A stretch of 64,000 bases of DNA. It comes from Mycolicibacterium monacense (GTDB taxonomy: Bacteria > Actinomycetota > Actinomycetes > Mycobacteriales > Mycobacteriaceae). Of the stretch, positions 25,067-34,288 are shown piece after piece (the first letter of the stretch is position 1; each line of letters opens with the position of its first letter). The notes beneath the pieces are model-generated. The model did not search any database, was not told the origin of the DNA, and saw only the letters and a list, made by a program, of their open reading frames with translations. Where the stretch lies: positions 3,286,001-3,350,000 of the forward strand of contig NZ_AP022617.1 in assembly GCF_010731575.1 (NCBI RefSeq), given 5' to 3'. The position numbers and the translations under genes were made by a program.

Positions 25067-25568
25067 GATGACTCCATTCCGCCCGACGCCGCCTCGGCGC
25101 CATGGCATCGGCGACCGCGAGCTCCCCACGACGGGTTCGTTGTCAGGATTGGTCGCTCATCGGGCGACGGAAGCCATCCGAGTACGCGGCACGTCGCTGT
25201 CAGCGTGTCGAAGTCCGAGCGGAGTCCGACCGATCTCCGGCCCAGCGGGCCCGAGTCCATACCTCGATTGTGGCACCAGCGGGTGCCGCGCTCAACGTCA
25301 CCAAGCGACCCGCTGCCCGACACAGCGGACGGCGTGATCGAGCTCGTCGATCAGCGCCCGGAGTTGTTGCTACGCAGCCGGAGTCATGCCCCGGCTCGGC
25401 CCCGGCCGATGGCGCGCAGGTGGCCAGCCGTTCGACGGACGGCCCTGTCCGCCGTTACGGACAACGCCGTCCCGTCACGACGGAGGTCACCCCGTTGCCG
25501 GCGTGCTGGACGGGAGGTCTGCTTCGTGCCACCGTGGACTCAACCGCATTGTTCGAGGAGGTGCTGGA
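25067..25568. other. Intergenic stretch without a recognised gene
   Basis: About 500 bases between the slipin start and a small gene. Short overlapping reading frames exist on both strands, but none has a ribosome site or recognisable protein pattern. A small hairpin-forming element GGCACC-AGC-GGGTGCC-like lies near 25270. I see no RNA gene or mobile element. Confidence 0.5.
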
Positions 25569-25727
25569 ATGGCGCAGACCCAGCAGAGCCCGGCCCATCA
25601 GGAGTGTCCCGACTGTCACGCGCTCACGGCAGACCTGGCGGCGCACAAGCAGTGGCATTCCAGGCTCGTCCACGACATCGCCACCGCGGTCGACAAAGAC
25701 GCCAAACGCCGCATGGGCGCTCAATAG
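25569..25727 (+). CDS. 52-residue protein with C2H2-like zinc-binding pattern
   Basis: A very small protein preceded by a strong ribosome site (GAGGAGG, seven bases from the ATG). Residues 13-30 read CPDCHALTADLAAHKQWH: two cysteines two apart and two histidines three apart, the spacing of a zinc-finger-like site (C13, C16, H26, H30), followed by a short charged helix. The function is unknown. It lies 87 bases ahead of the PBP gene in the same direction but need not be co-transcribed. Confidence 0.65.
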   Translation: MAQTQQSPAHQECPDCHALTADLAAHKQWHSRLVHDIATAVDKDAKRRMGAQ

Positions 25728-25814
25728 CGAGGCCCACTCAGCGAGAAGCCGCGGCGTTTCGCGAGTCCCGCGCAATCCGCTGTCAGGTCCCGCGAACCGT
25801 CCTAAGCTGACGGG

Positions 25815-28310
25815 ATGCGCGACAAGCGTCGGGCAAAGTGGCAAGCGCTCGCCAGACTGGCGGGCTGCTGCCTCGTCGCCGGGCTGCTCGCTGCGGCGTT
25901 GATGTTCCCGTTCGTCGGGGGCGCCGGGTCGGCGATCATGCGCGTATCCGACTCGGCCACTGAAGAATCCACGCAACTGATCGAGGGTGAGGTACCGATC
26001 GTGTCCACCATGGTCGACACCGAAGGGAACCCCATCGCATGGCTGTACGAGCAGCGCCGCTGGGAGGTACCCAGCAACCGGATCGCCAACACGATGAAGC
26101 TGGCGATCATCTCGATCGAGGACAAGCGTTTCAGTGAGCACAACGGCGTCGATTGGCAGGGCACCCTGACCGGCCTGGCAGGTTATCTGCAGGGCGCCGA
26201 AAGAACCCGGGGCGGGTCGACGCTCGAGCAGCAGTACGTCAAGAACTTCAACCTCCTGGTGAAGGCGCAGACCGATGCGGACCGGCGCGCCGCGGTGGAG
26301 AACACCCCGGCACGCAAGCTCCGCGAGATCCGGGCGGCCCTGGCCATGGACGCGGCGCTGCCCAAGGCGGAGATCCTGGCCCGCTACTTGAACCTGGTGT
26401 CGTTCGGCAACGGCGCGTTCGGCGTTCAGGACGCCGCGAAGACCTACTTCGGCATCAATGCGAGCGAGCTCAACTGGCAGCAGGCGGCAATGCTGGCCGG
26501 AATGGTGCGCTCCCCCAGCTCGCTGGACCCGTACACCCACCCCGATGCCACGCTGGAACGGCGCAACGTGGTGCTCAACACCATCATCGAAAACCTGCCC
26601 GACAAGGCCGACGAACTCCGCGCCGCCAAGGACCGGCCGCTGGGCGTGCTGCCGCGGCCCGATCCGCTGCCGCAGGGCTGCATCGCCGCCCGCGATCGCG
26701 CGTTCTTCTGTGCATACGCGATGGAGTACCTGGCCCGCGCAGGTCTGAGCAAGGAGGACGTGGCCCGCAACGGCTATCTGATCCGCACCACCCTCGACCC
26801 CAAGGTCCAGGACAGCGTGAAGAACGCCATCGACGAAGTCGCCGACCCCACCGCCGTCGGCGTCGCCAGCGTGATGAGCGTGATCAGGCCCGGCAAGGAC
26901 GCCCACCGCATCGTCGCGATGGCCGACAGCCGCACCTACGGGCTGGACGTCAACGCCGGCCAGACTGTGCAGCCCCAGCCCTTCTCCCTCGTCGGCGACG
27001 GCGCCGGCTCGATCTTCAAGATCTTCACCACAGCCGCGGCGCTGGAGATGGGGATGGGTATCAACGCCACACTCGATGTGCCCCAGACGTTTCGGGGCAC
27101 CGGACTTGGCGACAGCACCGAGCCGGGGTGCCCGCCGAAGACCTGGTGCGTGAGAAACGTCTCCGGGTTCGCCGGCCAGTTGAACGTAACCGATGCACTC
27201 GCGAAGTCGCCCAACACCGCGTTCGCCAAGCTGATCTCCCAGATCGGTGTTCCGCGCGCGATGGACATGGCGGTCCGGCTCGGGCTGCGGTCCTACGCCG
27301 AGCCGGGAACCGCCCGCGCGTACGATCCCGAGTCCAACGAGAGCATCGCCGATTGGGTCAAGCGGCAGAACCTCGGATCGTTCACACTCGGCCCGCTGGA
27401 GCTCAACGCGCTCGAATTGTCCAACGTCGCCGCAACATTGGCTTCCGGAGGAATGTGGTGCCCGCCCAGCCCGATCGACAAGGTCCTGGACCGCAACGGC
27501 GATGAGGTGGCCCTCGCGGCGGCGCCCTGCGAGCAGGTCGTCCCCGAGGGGCTCGCCAACACGATGGCCAATGCGTTGGGCAAGGACCACACCGGAGGAA
27601 CCGCCACGGGCGCTGCGGGTTCGGTCGGATGGGATCTTCCGATGTCGGGCAAGACCGGTACCACCGAGTCGCACCGGTCGTCGGGCTTCCTCGGCTTCAC
27701 CAATCAGTACGCCGCCGCGAACTACATCTTCAACGACTCCCCCACCCCGTCAGGTCTGTGCTCGTACCCGCTGCGCCAATGCAGCGACGGTGACCTCTAC
27801 GGCGGAACGGAACCGGCCCGGACCTGGTACATGGCGATGAAGCCGATCGCCAACTACTTCGGCCCGGTCGCCATGCCGCCCACCGATCCGCGCTACGTCG
27901 ACGGCGGACCCGGTAGCGAGGTACCCAGCGTGACCGGGCTGAAGCTCGATGCGGCGCGAAAGAAGCTGGCGGACGCCGGCTTTCAGGTCGCAGCCGAGCC
28001 GACTGCGGTGAACAGCTCGTCGGCGAAGGGCACCGTCGTCGGAACGACTCCGCGGGGTAAGACCATCCCCGGTTCGATCATCACCATCAACACCAGCACC
28101 GGGTACGTCCCGGCGCCGGTGTACCAGCCACCTCCCCTGAGCGCGCCATCGGCTCCGAGCGCGCCACCTCCTGTGGAGGCACCGCCTCCGCCGCCCCCGC
28201 CACCCAACGTCTTCGAAATCCCCGGGCTGCCGCCGATAATGCTGCCGTGGCCGGCGCCACCGCCACCTCCACCACCGGCACCTCCGCCTCCGCCACCACC
28301 GCCGGCGTGA
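25815..28310 (+). CDS. Bifunctional penicillin-binding protein, PonA2-like, with PASTA domain
   Basis: Class A PBP of 831 residues that polymerises and cross-links peptidoglycan outside the membrane. One N-terminal membrane anchor (about 13-36) is followed by the GT51 transglycosylase with E102 in SIEDKRFSEHNGVD and GGSTLEQQ (133-140), then the transpeptidase with S399-x-x-K402, S465-P-N467 and K613-T-G615. A PASTA domain (about 701-765) and a proline-rich tail close the protein. This is the PonA2 architecture, but whiB4, the M. tuberculosis ponA2 neighbour, is not here, so it may be an extra paralogue such as M. smegmatis ponA3. Confidence 0.94.
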   Translation: MRDKRRAKWQALARLAGCCLVAGLLAAALMFPFVGGAGSAIMRVSDSATEESTQLIEGEVPIVSTMVDTEGNPIAWLYEQRRWEVPSNRIANTMKLAIISIEDKRFSEHNGVDWQGTLTGLAGYLQGAERTRGGSTLEQQYVKNFNLLVKAQTDADRRAAVENTPARKLREIRAALAMDAALPKAEILARYLNLVSFGNGAFGVQDAAKTYFGINASELNWQQAAMLAGMVRSPSSLDPYTHPDATLERRNVVLNTIIENLPDKADELRAAKDRPLGVLPRPDPLPQGCIAARDRAFFCAYAMEYLARAGLSKEDVARNGYLIRTTLDPKVQDSVKNAIDEVADPTAVGVASVMSVIRPGKDAHRIVAMADSRTYGLDVNAGQTVQPQPFSLVGDGAGSIFKIFTTAAALEMGMGINATLDVPQTFRGTGLGDSTEPGCPPKTWCVRNVSGFAGQLNVTDALAKSPNTAFAKLISQIGVPRAMDMAVRLGLRSYAEPGTARAYDPESNESIADWVKRQNLGSFTLGPLELNALELSNVAATLASGGMWCPPSPIDKVLDRNGDEVALAAAPCEQVVPEGLANTMANALGKDHTGGTATGAAGSVGWDLPMSGKTGTTESHRSSGFLGFTNQYAAANYIFNDSPTPSGLCSYPLRQCSDGDLYGGTEPARTWYMAMKPIANYFGPVAMPPTDPRYVDGGPGSEVPSVTGLKLDAARKKLADAGFQVAAEPTAVNSSSAKGTVVGTTPRGKTIPGSIITINTSTGYVPAPVYQPPPLSAPSAPSAPPPVEAPPPPPPPPNVFEIPGLPPIMLPWPAPPPPPPPAPPPPPPPPA

Positions 28311-28385
28311 CGCCCGCGCCGTTGAGACGGTGACGATGGCCGTCATTTCCGGAACATGAAACCGGCGTGGCTGCCAAGCTGAACC

Positions 28386-29408
28386 ATGCGCCAGCTGGTC
28401 TTCGTCGAGCCGGGACGGCTCGAGTGGCAGGACGTGCCCGACCCGGAACCCGGACCCGGGCAGGCCGTCATCCATCCCCTCGCCGTCGCCAGGTGCGACC
28501 TCGACTCCGCGATGGCGGGATTCGGCATCTTCCCCGGCCCCTACCCCGTCGGCCATGAGATCGCCGGAGAAGTTGCCGATGTGGGTGACGGTGTCGAGAG
28601 CGTCCGGCCTGGCCAACGCGTCGCCGTACCGTTCCAGGTGTCATGCGGCCACTGCGCGTTCTGCGACCGAGGTCGCTACGCCGCATGTGAACCCCGCTAC
28701 GCGCGCGCCGGCGCCGCCTTCGGTTTCGGTCCGGCCGGCGGAGGCCACGGCGGCGGCATCGCTGACCTACTCGTAGTGCCCGACGCGGACCACATGCTGC
28801 TGGCGGCACCGGATGCCATCAGCGACGTCGCGCTGGCCACGATTCCCGACAACGTCGTCGATGCGTACCGCACGGTCGTCGACGGCCTGCGCGAGCGTCC
28901 CGGCGCCGACGTCCTGATCGTTGGAGGGGACGCCCCCTCGATCAGCCTGTACGCGGTCCTCTGCGCGCGGGCACTGGGAGCCGGCGCCGTGCGCTACGCC
29001 GACAACGATCCGCTGCGCCTCCACGTGGCCTCCGATTTGGGCGCCGAGACGATCGATGTGGGCGCACAGTTCCCGCGCCGGCTGCCGCGGTCGCCGATCG
29101 TCGTCGGCGCCTCGTTGAGTGTGGAGGGCTTGCACTGCGCCATCCGTTCGACAGAGGCGTACGGACGCCTGACGGTGGTGACGATCCACTTCGCCGCCCA
29201 GACGCCGCTGCCGTTGTTGGAGATGTACACCCGCGGGATCACGGTGCATACGTCGCGGGCCGACTCCCGGCGCTACCTACCCGATGTGCTCGCGATGGTG
29301 GCCGCGGGCGGGATCGATCCCCTCGCGGTGCCCACGACGGTGATCGGCTGGGACGACGCGGCCGAGCACTGGCTGGATCCAGGTCTGAAGATCGTCGTGA
29401 CCAGATGA
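28386..29408 (+). CDS. Zinc-dependent alcohol dehydrogenase family protein
   Basis: Medium-chain dehydrogenase of 340 residues. Candidate catalytic zinc ligands are C37, H57 and E58 (PVGHEIAGEV); structural zinc cysteines are C87, C90, C93 and C101. The nucleotide-binding region VLIVGGDAPSIS departs from the usual GxGxxG loop, so cofactor use is uncertain. It follows the PBP by 75 bases but has no functional link to it that I can see. Substrate unknown. Confidence 0.88.
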   Translation: MRQLVFVEPGRLEWQDVPDPEPGPGQAVIHPLAVARCDLDSAMAGFGIFPGPYPVGHEIAGEVADVGDGVESVRPGQRVAVPFQVSCGHCAFCDRGRYAACEPRYARAGAAFGFGPAGGGHGGGIADLLVVPDADHMLLAAPDAISDVALATIPDNVVDAYRTVVDGLRERPGADVLIVGGDAPSISLYAVLCARALGAGAVRYADNDPLRLHVASDLGAETIDVGAQFPRRLPRSPIVVGASLSVEGLHCAIRSTEAYGRLTVVTIHFAAQTPLPLLEMYTRGITVHTSRADSRRYLPDVLAMVAAGGIDPLAVPTTVIGWDDAAEHWLDPGLKIVVTR

Positions 29409-29444
29409 GGGGCTTCTCAGCCGTCCGGCCGGTGATCGGTAAAG

Positions 29445-30323
29445 CTAGCCTCCGCGGACAGCTCGCCTCCACGCAAGCGGGTTCAGGTTCCGGAACGGGT
29501 CGGTTTCGCGCAGCTCTTGCAACTCCGCGAGAGCGGTCTCGAGCGCACCTTGCGCTCTGTCCTTGACGGTCGTGACCCAGGTGTCGAAGTCGACTCGGGC
29601 GGGCCTCGCGGTGTCGATCGGAGGAGCGAAGCGAAGGTACATGCGCTGAGGCCGAGGGATCAGGGTGGGCCCCACACCGCGCACGAGCGGGATGCCCACT
29701 CCCGGAAGACCGTGCACGCGTTCGCCGATGGCACGACTTCCGCGCTCCCAGGCGCTGTCACGTTCGATCAGACTGAGATAGACATCGTCACCGCCAACCA
29801 ACCCGACCGGCACGATCGGATAATCGTTGGCGATGGCCAGACGAGCGAAGCCGCTTCGGCGTTCCCACTGCAACTGATAGTTCTCGCCTTTGAACTTGAG
29901 CATGTCCCGACCACCGCCGGGAAAGACGAGCAGGGTCTCGCCCTTTCTCATCAGTTCCGCACAGGTGTCGGGGTGCCCGAGCACCGCGCCGGCCGCCTCC
30001 ATCACGTCACGGACGACACCGTTCGCATCCGCGATCTGACTACTGGCGAGGCCGCGCACACGCACGCCCAGTTCACGATGCACGAAGTACGGGATCAACA
30101 CGATCTCGGCCGAACCGGAGATCGTGTGGTTGCCGACGAGCAGGAACCGCCCGTCGCGGGGAAGGTTCTCGACGCCGTCCACATAGATCCGGCACAGATC
30201 GATGACCGGGCCCAAACCATCGGCGATAGCGAAGATCGCCTTCCTCATCGCCCGTACGCGATTCGGCTCGTTGACCAGACGGTCGATGTCCGCGCCGCTC
30301 GGACCGTCCGCTTTCGTGGGCAT
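29445..30323 (-). CDS. Membrane-associated acyltransferase (LPLAT/DGAT-like)
   Basis: Protein of 292 residues of the glycerolipid acyltransferase superfamily. The first block is LVGNHTISGSAE, where the usual HX4D has H but no aspartate at the expected place, and the second is VFPGGGRDMLKFKGE, like plant-type and mycobacterial DGAT-like enzymes. Substrate and acyl donor are unknown, though lipid acylation is the family role. The ATG at 30323 has AAGGAG ahead; upstream in-frame sequence is not conserved in character. It is divergent from a TetR gene with an operator between them. Confidence 0.82.
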   Translation of the reverse strand: MPTKADGPSGADIDRLVNEPNRVRAMRKAIFAIADGLGPVIDLCRIYVDGVENLPRDGRFLLVGNHTISGSAEIVLIPYFVHRELGVRVRGLASSQIADANGVVRDVMEAAGAVLGHPDTCAELMRKGETLLVFPGGGRDMLKFKGENYQLQWERRSGFARLAIANDYPIVPVGLVGGDDVYLSLIERDSAWERGSRAIGERVHGLPGVGIPLVRGVGPTLIPRPQRMYLRFAPPIDTARPARVDFDTWVTTVKDRAQGALETALAELQELRETDPFRNLNPLAWRRAVRGG

Positions 30324-30383
30324 TTCACCGTCTCCTTCGGCCGCCACCGTTGAGAGATCTCGCCACCATAGTAGCGCGGCGGG

Positions 30384-30406
30384 TGACCAAATGACCGATT
30401 TGGTCA
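30384..30406. promoter_or_regulatory. Perfect inverted repeat between acyltransferase and TetR genes
   Basis: TGACCAAAT (30384-30392) and ATTTGGTCA (30398-30406) are exact complements around five bases. The dyad lies 61 bases before the acyltransferase start and 57 before the TetR start, well placed to control both. Downstream, TATAGT (30451-30456) is six bases before the GTG at 30463, a -10 element for a leaderless TetR transcript. Confidence 0.75.
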
Positions 30407-30462
30407 GTGTGTACATAGCGTAGTCGATCTCTGTGCGCCCCGGGCGCCGATATAGTCCACCG

Positions 30463-31179
30463 GTGAGCACCTTGCGCGGTGACCTGCCTGAGCACCACTC
30501 ACCGACAGCGGCGCGGCTTCTCACTGCTGCCAACGACCTGCTGCTCGGCCGCGGCGCGAAAGGCTTCACCGTCGCCGACGTGGCTGCGCGAGCTCATGTC
30601 GCGAAGGGCACGGTCTACCTCTACTGGCCGACCAAGGAGGATCTCCTCATCGGTCTGATCGGCCGCGGGTTCCTCCATGTGCTCGATGATTTGGTGCAAC
30701 AACTCGGCGACGACCCCGCGCTCGCCCGGCCGTCGCGCTTCTGCCCGAGAATGCTTCACATCGCCGTCAGTGAACCGCTCGTCGCGGCGCTGCAGCGCCA
30801 CGATGACGACCTGCTCGGCATGCTCGCCGAGCATCCTCGCTCCGTCGCCCTCAACACCGCACTGGGGCCCGGAGCCGTTCTGGAAGCGATGATTCCCCTC
30901 TGGCGTCGCAACGGACTGGCTCGGACGGACTGGGACATCGCCGACCAGAATTTCGCTCTGCACGCCCTCATCAGCGGCGTCGCATTGTCGCTCGCCGGGC
31001 CGTCGGCCGAGCCGACCGCTGTCGACGATCGCTTGCGAGTGTTGGGCACTGCGGTCACAGCTCTCCTCGGTCCAGAGCGAGCCGGCCAGAAGCAGATTCG
31101 CAACACCGCGGCCGGAATCATCGGCTTCCTGCGCAACGGTCAGTCCGCCGCGCTCCAACTCATCGAGCAGCCGGGATGA
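30463..31179 (+). CDS. TetR-family regulator divergent from acyltransferase
   Basis: Regulator of 238 residues with helix-turn-helix near 37-60 (ADVAARAHVAKGTVYLYWPTK). The GTG at 30463 is chosen because the -10 element TATAGT is six bases upstream, the spacing of leaderless mycobacterial genes; a GTG at 30433 lies ahead of that promoter. The perfect repeat at 30384-30406 is its probable operator. Ligand unknown. Confidence 0.88.
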   Translation: MSTLRGDLPEHHSPTAARLLTAANDLLLGRGAKGFTVADVAARAHVAKGTVYLYWPTKEDLLIGLIGRGFLHVLDDLVQQLGDDPALARPSRFCPRMLHIAVSEPLVAALQRHDDDLLGMLAEHPRSVALNTALGPGAVLEAMIPLWRRNGLARTDWDIADQNFALHALISGVALSLAGPSAEPTAVDDRLRVLGTAVTALLGPERAGQKQIRNTAAGIIGFLRNGQSAALQLIEQPG

Positions 31180-31359
31180 GACGGTTCGCCCGGTAGCTCT
31201 TGGCAACCGACACGCTGCGCAGTGCGAGTGACCTTCGCCTTCGCCGCGGTGCTCGATTTCGCCGCCGTGGAAGCGGCGATCTACGACCCGCTGTTCAAAC
31301 AGCCTGCCGCGCAGTCGGTTACGACCACCATCTCGCGCCTGGGATGACCAACTCGTCTC
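31180..31359. other. Short gap with a possible gene remnant
   Basis: Between the TetR stop and the frameshifted gene. A frame from a GTG at 31228 to 31347 on the plus strand (39 codons) has protein-like composition but no ribosome site or family that I know. It may be the tail of a lost gene. Confidence 0.3.
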
Positions 31360-32057
31360 TCAACGAAAGTCGTCGAAACTGATGACCTTGCCGCGGTTGA
31401 TCGATACCCAGTCTCTGGCCTCTAGGTACGGACGGAGCGTGTCAGCGATCGCCTGCTGGTCGGCCGAGGTTTTCGGACGCTGCAGCTCATACAGGTGCGG
31501 GAACTCCGTCCACGCCACGACCGCATCCCACAGCCGCAACGCGCCCTCGCCGACCGGCGGATCGATCAGCACCGGCCCGAACAGGCACTGACCGTCCGGA
31601 AAGAACAGCGTGGGGACTCCGTAGCCGCCCGCGTCGACGACGCGTTTGTGGTCGGCCATCACCTCGTCGCTCGTCGTCTGATCCGCAATCGCCTGATCGA
31701 CCAATCCGGGTCGAAGCCCAACTCCTCCAGAAGGTGTCGGGCGACGGTCTTCTCGTGCGGCTTGTGCCCCTCGACGTGCAGCGCCCGTGCCGCCCGTTCG
31801 TACCAGGCGTCGACGTCGGCCATCGACTGCCGGCGCAGCAACGCGCCGATTCGCATCATCGACCAGCCGTAGGACCACTCCCGCTCCCACGGGTGTTTCT
31901 TGCCCTCCTGCCGGTTGATCTCCTCGAGACTGAAGAAGCGCCAGTTCACCTCGAGACCGGTCTGGTCGCGTACGGAGCGGATCCAGCGCGACGTCTGGTA
32001 CGCGAACGGGCACATGACGTCGAAGTGGAAGTCAACGGAGACAGGGTGATTGGTCAC
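31360..32057 (-). pseudogene. Rv2466c-type DsbA-fold reductase, frameshifted
   Basis: The protein is split over two frames. The first part, from a GTG at 32057, reads [18 protein letters not shown] (C16 in the thioredoxin-fold active site) to LLEELGFDP; then the frame is lost near 31706-31710. The second part resumes at [10 protein letters not shown] and runs to the stop at 31360 with [10 protein letters not shown] and [10 protein letters not shown]. One missing base in the CCGGG run restores a single protein of about 232 residues resembling the M. tuberculosis mycothiol-dependent nitroreductase Rv2466c. The start overlaps the MDMPI gene stop (GTGA), so both form an operon. Real mutation or sequencing error cannot be told apart. 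Confidence 0.8.
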
Positions 32058-32833
32058 ATCGTGAACCTCAGGTTGCGGGCGGCGCGGTCGCCGAGCTCGT
32101 CGTCGCCCGTCCAGCTGATCGCGCCGGAGTCGATCTGCTCCTGCGGGTCGATGCGTCCACACGCGAGCTGGATGAACGTCGTGGAGTCGGTAGTCACTGT
32201 GACGTCCGGGTGATCCACGTGATCGACCCGCGCAGCCCGTCCGTCGACGGCGACGTGGAGGCGACGGGCGAGTGGTCCGGTGAGGTCGAACGTGAGGCTC
32301 TTGCCGTCGGGCAAGCCCACCTTTTTGCCGACGATGTAGCCGATCGAGTTCTCCACCTGTTCCAGCGCGAGCTCCGCCGCGACGCCGCCGTCGTCGGTCT
32401 CACGGCCGAGCGGCGTGGTGATGTCACGCTCGTGCACCCAGAAATCGAAGACCCGGATCGCCAGGAAGCGACCGTACGTGCCGGGGCCGACGGGCATCCA
32501 GGACGGGCGGGCCAGATCTTGGTCGGTGAGGGAGGCCAGATCACGACGCCGCCGGTCGTAGACGCCGCGCACCTTGTCGACGTACGGCGTCTCGTCGGCG
32601 AAGAACTCCCCAGCCCGCTCGAACGGCGGTGGGGTCTTGTCGTCGTCGGGCAACCACCCGGCCATGACGGCTTCGATGCTGGTGACGTGGTCGACGACGC
32701 CGCGCACGTTCCAGTCCGGGCAGAGTGACTGGCCCTGCCACTCGTCATCGCTGAGGTCCGTGCACAGCACTTCGAATGCGTCGTAGCAGTGCTCCAGCGC
32801 ACCGCGGATCTCGTCGAGGCTTCGAGTTTTCAC
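32054..32833 (-). CDS. Mycothiol-dependent maleylpyruvate isomerase-family enzyme
   Basis: Protein of 259 residues with the DinB-like MDMPI N-terminal domain: [21 protein letters not shown] and [10 protein letters not shown] provide histidines of the metal site. The C-terminal part resembles the SCP2-like MDMPI_C domain. The family uses mycothiol as cofactor for isomerisation or transfer. GTG at 32833 is chosen, with GGAGAG upstream; the longer frame to 32983 looks non-coding. It is coupled to the DsbA-fold gene, which is also of a mycothiol-linked family, so the two probably work on one thiol-dependent reaction. Confidence 0.85.
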   Translation of the reverse strand: MKTRSLDEIRGALEHCYDAFEVLCTDLSDDEWQGQSLCPDWNVRGVVDHVTSIEAVMAGWLPDDDKTPPPFERAGEFFADETPYVDKVRGVYDRRRRDLASLTDQDLARPSWMPVGPGTYGRFLAIRVFDFWVHERDITTPLGRETDDGGVAAELALEQVENSIGYIVGKKVGLPDGKSLTFDLTGPLARRLHVAVDGRAARVDHVDHPDVTVTTDSTTFIQLACGRIDPQEQIDSGAISWTGDDELGDRAARNLRFTM

Positions 32834-33163
32834 GCTCGCATCATCTCTCCGCAGGCGGCTCGGCACTGGTCTTTCGGCGACGGTGGCCCCGCACTCACAT
32901 CGCCGTATCCCGACCCACACACGCTTCGCCGCGGGCTCACGGTGGTCCGCCGGCAGCGTGGAGTCGCTGGTCGAGATGCGCACGACGAGCGGCCTACTTC
33001 GCCAACGGCGCCGCAGACACCGACCCGCGGATCGCGCCCGCGCGTCTCGACCGGCTCGACAGGTTCGTCGATGCCGGCCGAGCGATGGACTGCGCTTAGA
33101 GGTCGACGACCGCCGTCTGCGACGCGGCGGCCGTCAGCGTGACCCCTATCAGATAGATGAGCC
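32834..33163. other. Intergenic stretch, possibly degraded coding sequence
   Basis: About 330 bases without a supported gene. On the plus strand a frame ending at 33099 contains a protein-like tail (ANGAADTDPRIAPARLDRL) but no convincing start or family. This may be the remains of a gene. No repeat or RNA gene was seen. Confidence 0.4.
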
Positions 33164-33682
33164 TCAGCATCTGTAGTGACCTCTGACGCGAGTGCCGTTC
33201 TTCTTGGTATAACCGTTGACCCATGTACACCCGATGTTGGGTGCGTTCACACTAGGGGCATTCGGCGCGGGGGTGTACGGCGTAGAAGCTGGCGGCGGCG
33301 CACTGACAGGCGCAACCGGCTCACTGCCAGCAGCCCCACTAGGACAGTAGTTGGCCAGCGCGGAGGTGGCGATCACCTTGCCCTGATCGAAACTGTATGG
33401 GCTCGGCTTGTTCTCATTGCCCACGTCGTTCAGCACCAAGTCAACGAGTGGCATCGACGGATACTGCCGTGCCGTTTCGCATATCGCGTGACCGAGGGCT
33501 ATGACATAGTCCCGGCCAAGTATTGGAACGCCGTTGGCTTCGATCGCCGCCAAGTAAGCGTCGTCAGTCGGTGAAGCCGAGGCAACCGGCGCCACCACCC
33601 CTCCAGTGGCGCAGCACAGTGCAACTGCAGCCCCTGTAGTAATCGCTGCTCGCTTAACCGCGAGCATCCCCCGCAACTTCAT
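33164..33682 (-). CDS. Secreted DUF732-like protein
   Basis: Exported protein of 172 residues. The N-terminus has a Sec signal peptide (basic start, hydrophobic stretch to about residue 34, ASA before SPTDD). The next 80 residues (DDAYLAAIEANGVP and ALGHAICETARQ) match the mycobacterial DUF732 pattern with paired cysteines. A proline/alanine linker and a short tail with CTWVNGYTKKNGTRVRGHYRC follow; the tail may be a small disulphide-bonded motif. Function unknown. The region has lower GC than its surroundings. Confidence 0.85.
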   Translation of the reverse strand: MKLRGMLAVKRAAITTGAAVALCCATGGVVAPVASASPTDDAYLAAIEANGVPILGRDYVIALGHAICETARQYPSMPLVDLVLNDVGNENKPSPYSFDQGKVIATSALANYCPSGAAGSEPVAPVSAPPPASTPYTPAPNAPSVNAPNIGCTWVNGYTKKNGTRVRGHYRC

Positions 33683-34288
33683 GTTTCCCCCAGAGAGTTC
33701 CCCGTCGTGCTTTGCACACTATGTGTCGCGATCGGCTGCGGCGGCGTTACTCCAGCATCGGCTAGCTACGAACCAGTCCACATAAAGATCGCGCCCGCGG
33801 CGCGGCACGGTAAACAGCCCAAAGAACTGCCCAGTCGATCTATCCGGTAAGGATGCCCCAAACCACCTGCACACAGCGCAGTTTCAACGGTGACAGCGGA
33901 GAGGGAGGCTACCATCCGGCGCAAGACACGTCGCCGCAATCGAAGGCGGATCACCCGGATTTGACCCGGCACCGGTCACCGCCTTTGCGGACTTCTTACA
34001 CTCGGTACACACATAGGCACGGTTTGCAATCCTCCCAACCGCCAATCTGCGGTTGCGGTGGTTTCGTGTCAGCACCGGCCACCTTCGTTGCTGAGCGGGC
34101 CGGGCGATCTCCGATCGGACCGTGGCGCGTGTGGGAAGATCATGCCGTTGTCGCTCCGGCAAGCCGTGCGGCCGGATTCTCGGTATTGCTCCCGGTTGAC
34201 GGACCATCATGAACAGACATCCAGTGCTGAGGTCGCCGCTTTACTGCTGAGCGAGCCAGCCCGCAGGATGCGATCGGGCCGAAGCGGG
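33683..34288. other. 600-base stretch without a recognised gene
   Basis: Between the DUF732 gene and the SDR gene. Frames of 108-163 codons run through it on both strands, overlapping each other, with no ribosome sites or family patterns. Base composition is less GC-rich than elsewhere. A minus-strand frame contains YVCTECKKSAK and CLAPDG, cysteine-bearing pieces that look like a decayed reading frame. I see no tRNA-like fold or transposase. Confidence 0.45.

Noticed and set aside
28130..28310. Tandem repeat of CCGCC-like units at the end of the PBP gene
   Set aside because: It encodes the proline-rich tail common to such proteins and is explained by the coding sequence; no independent repeat element.
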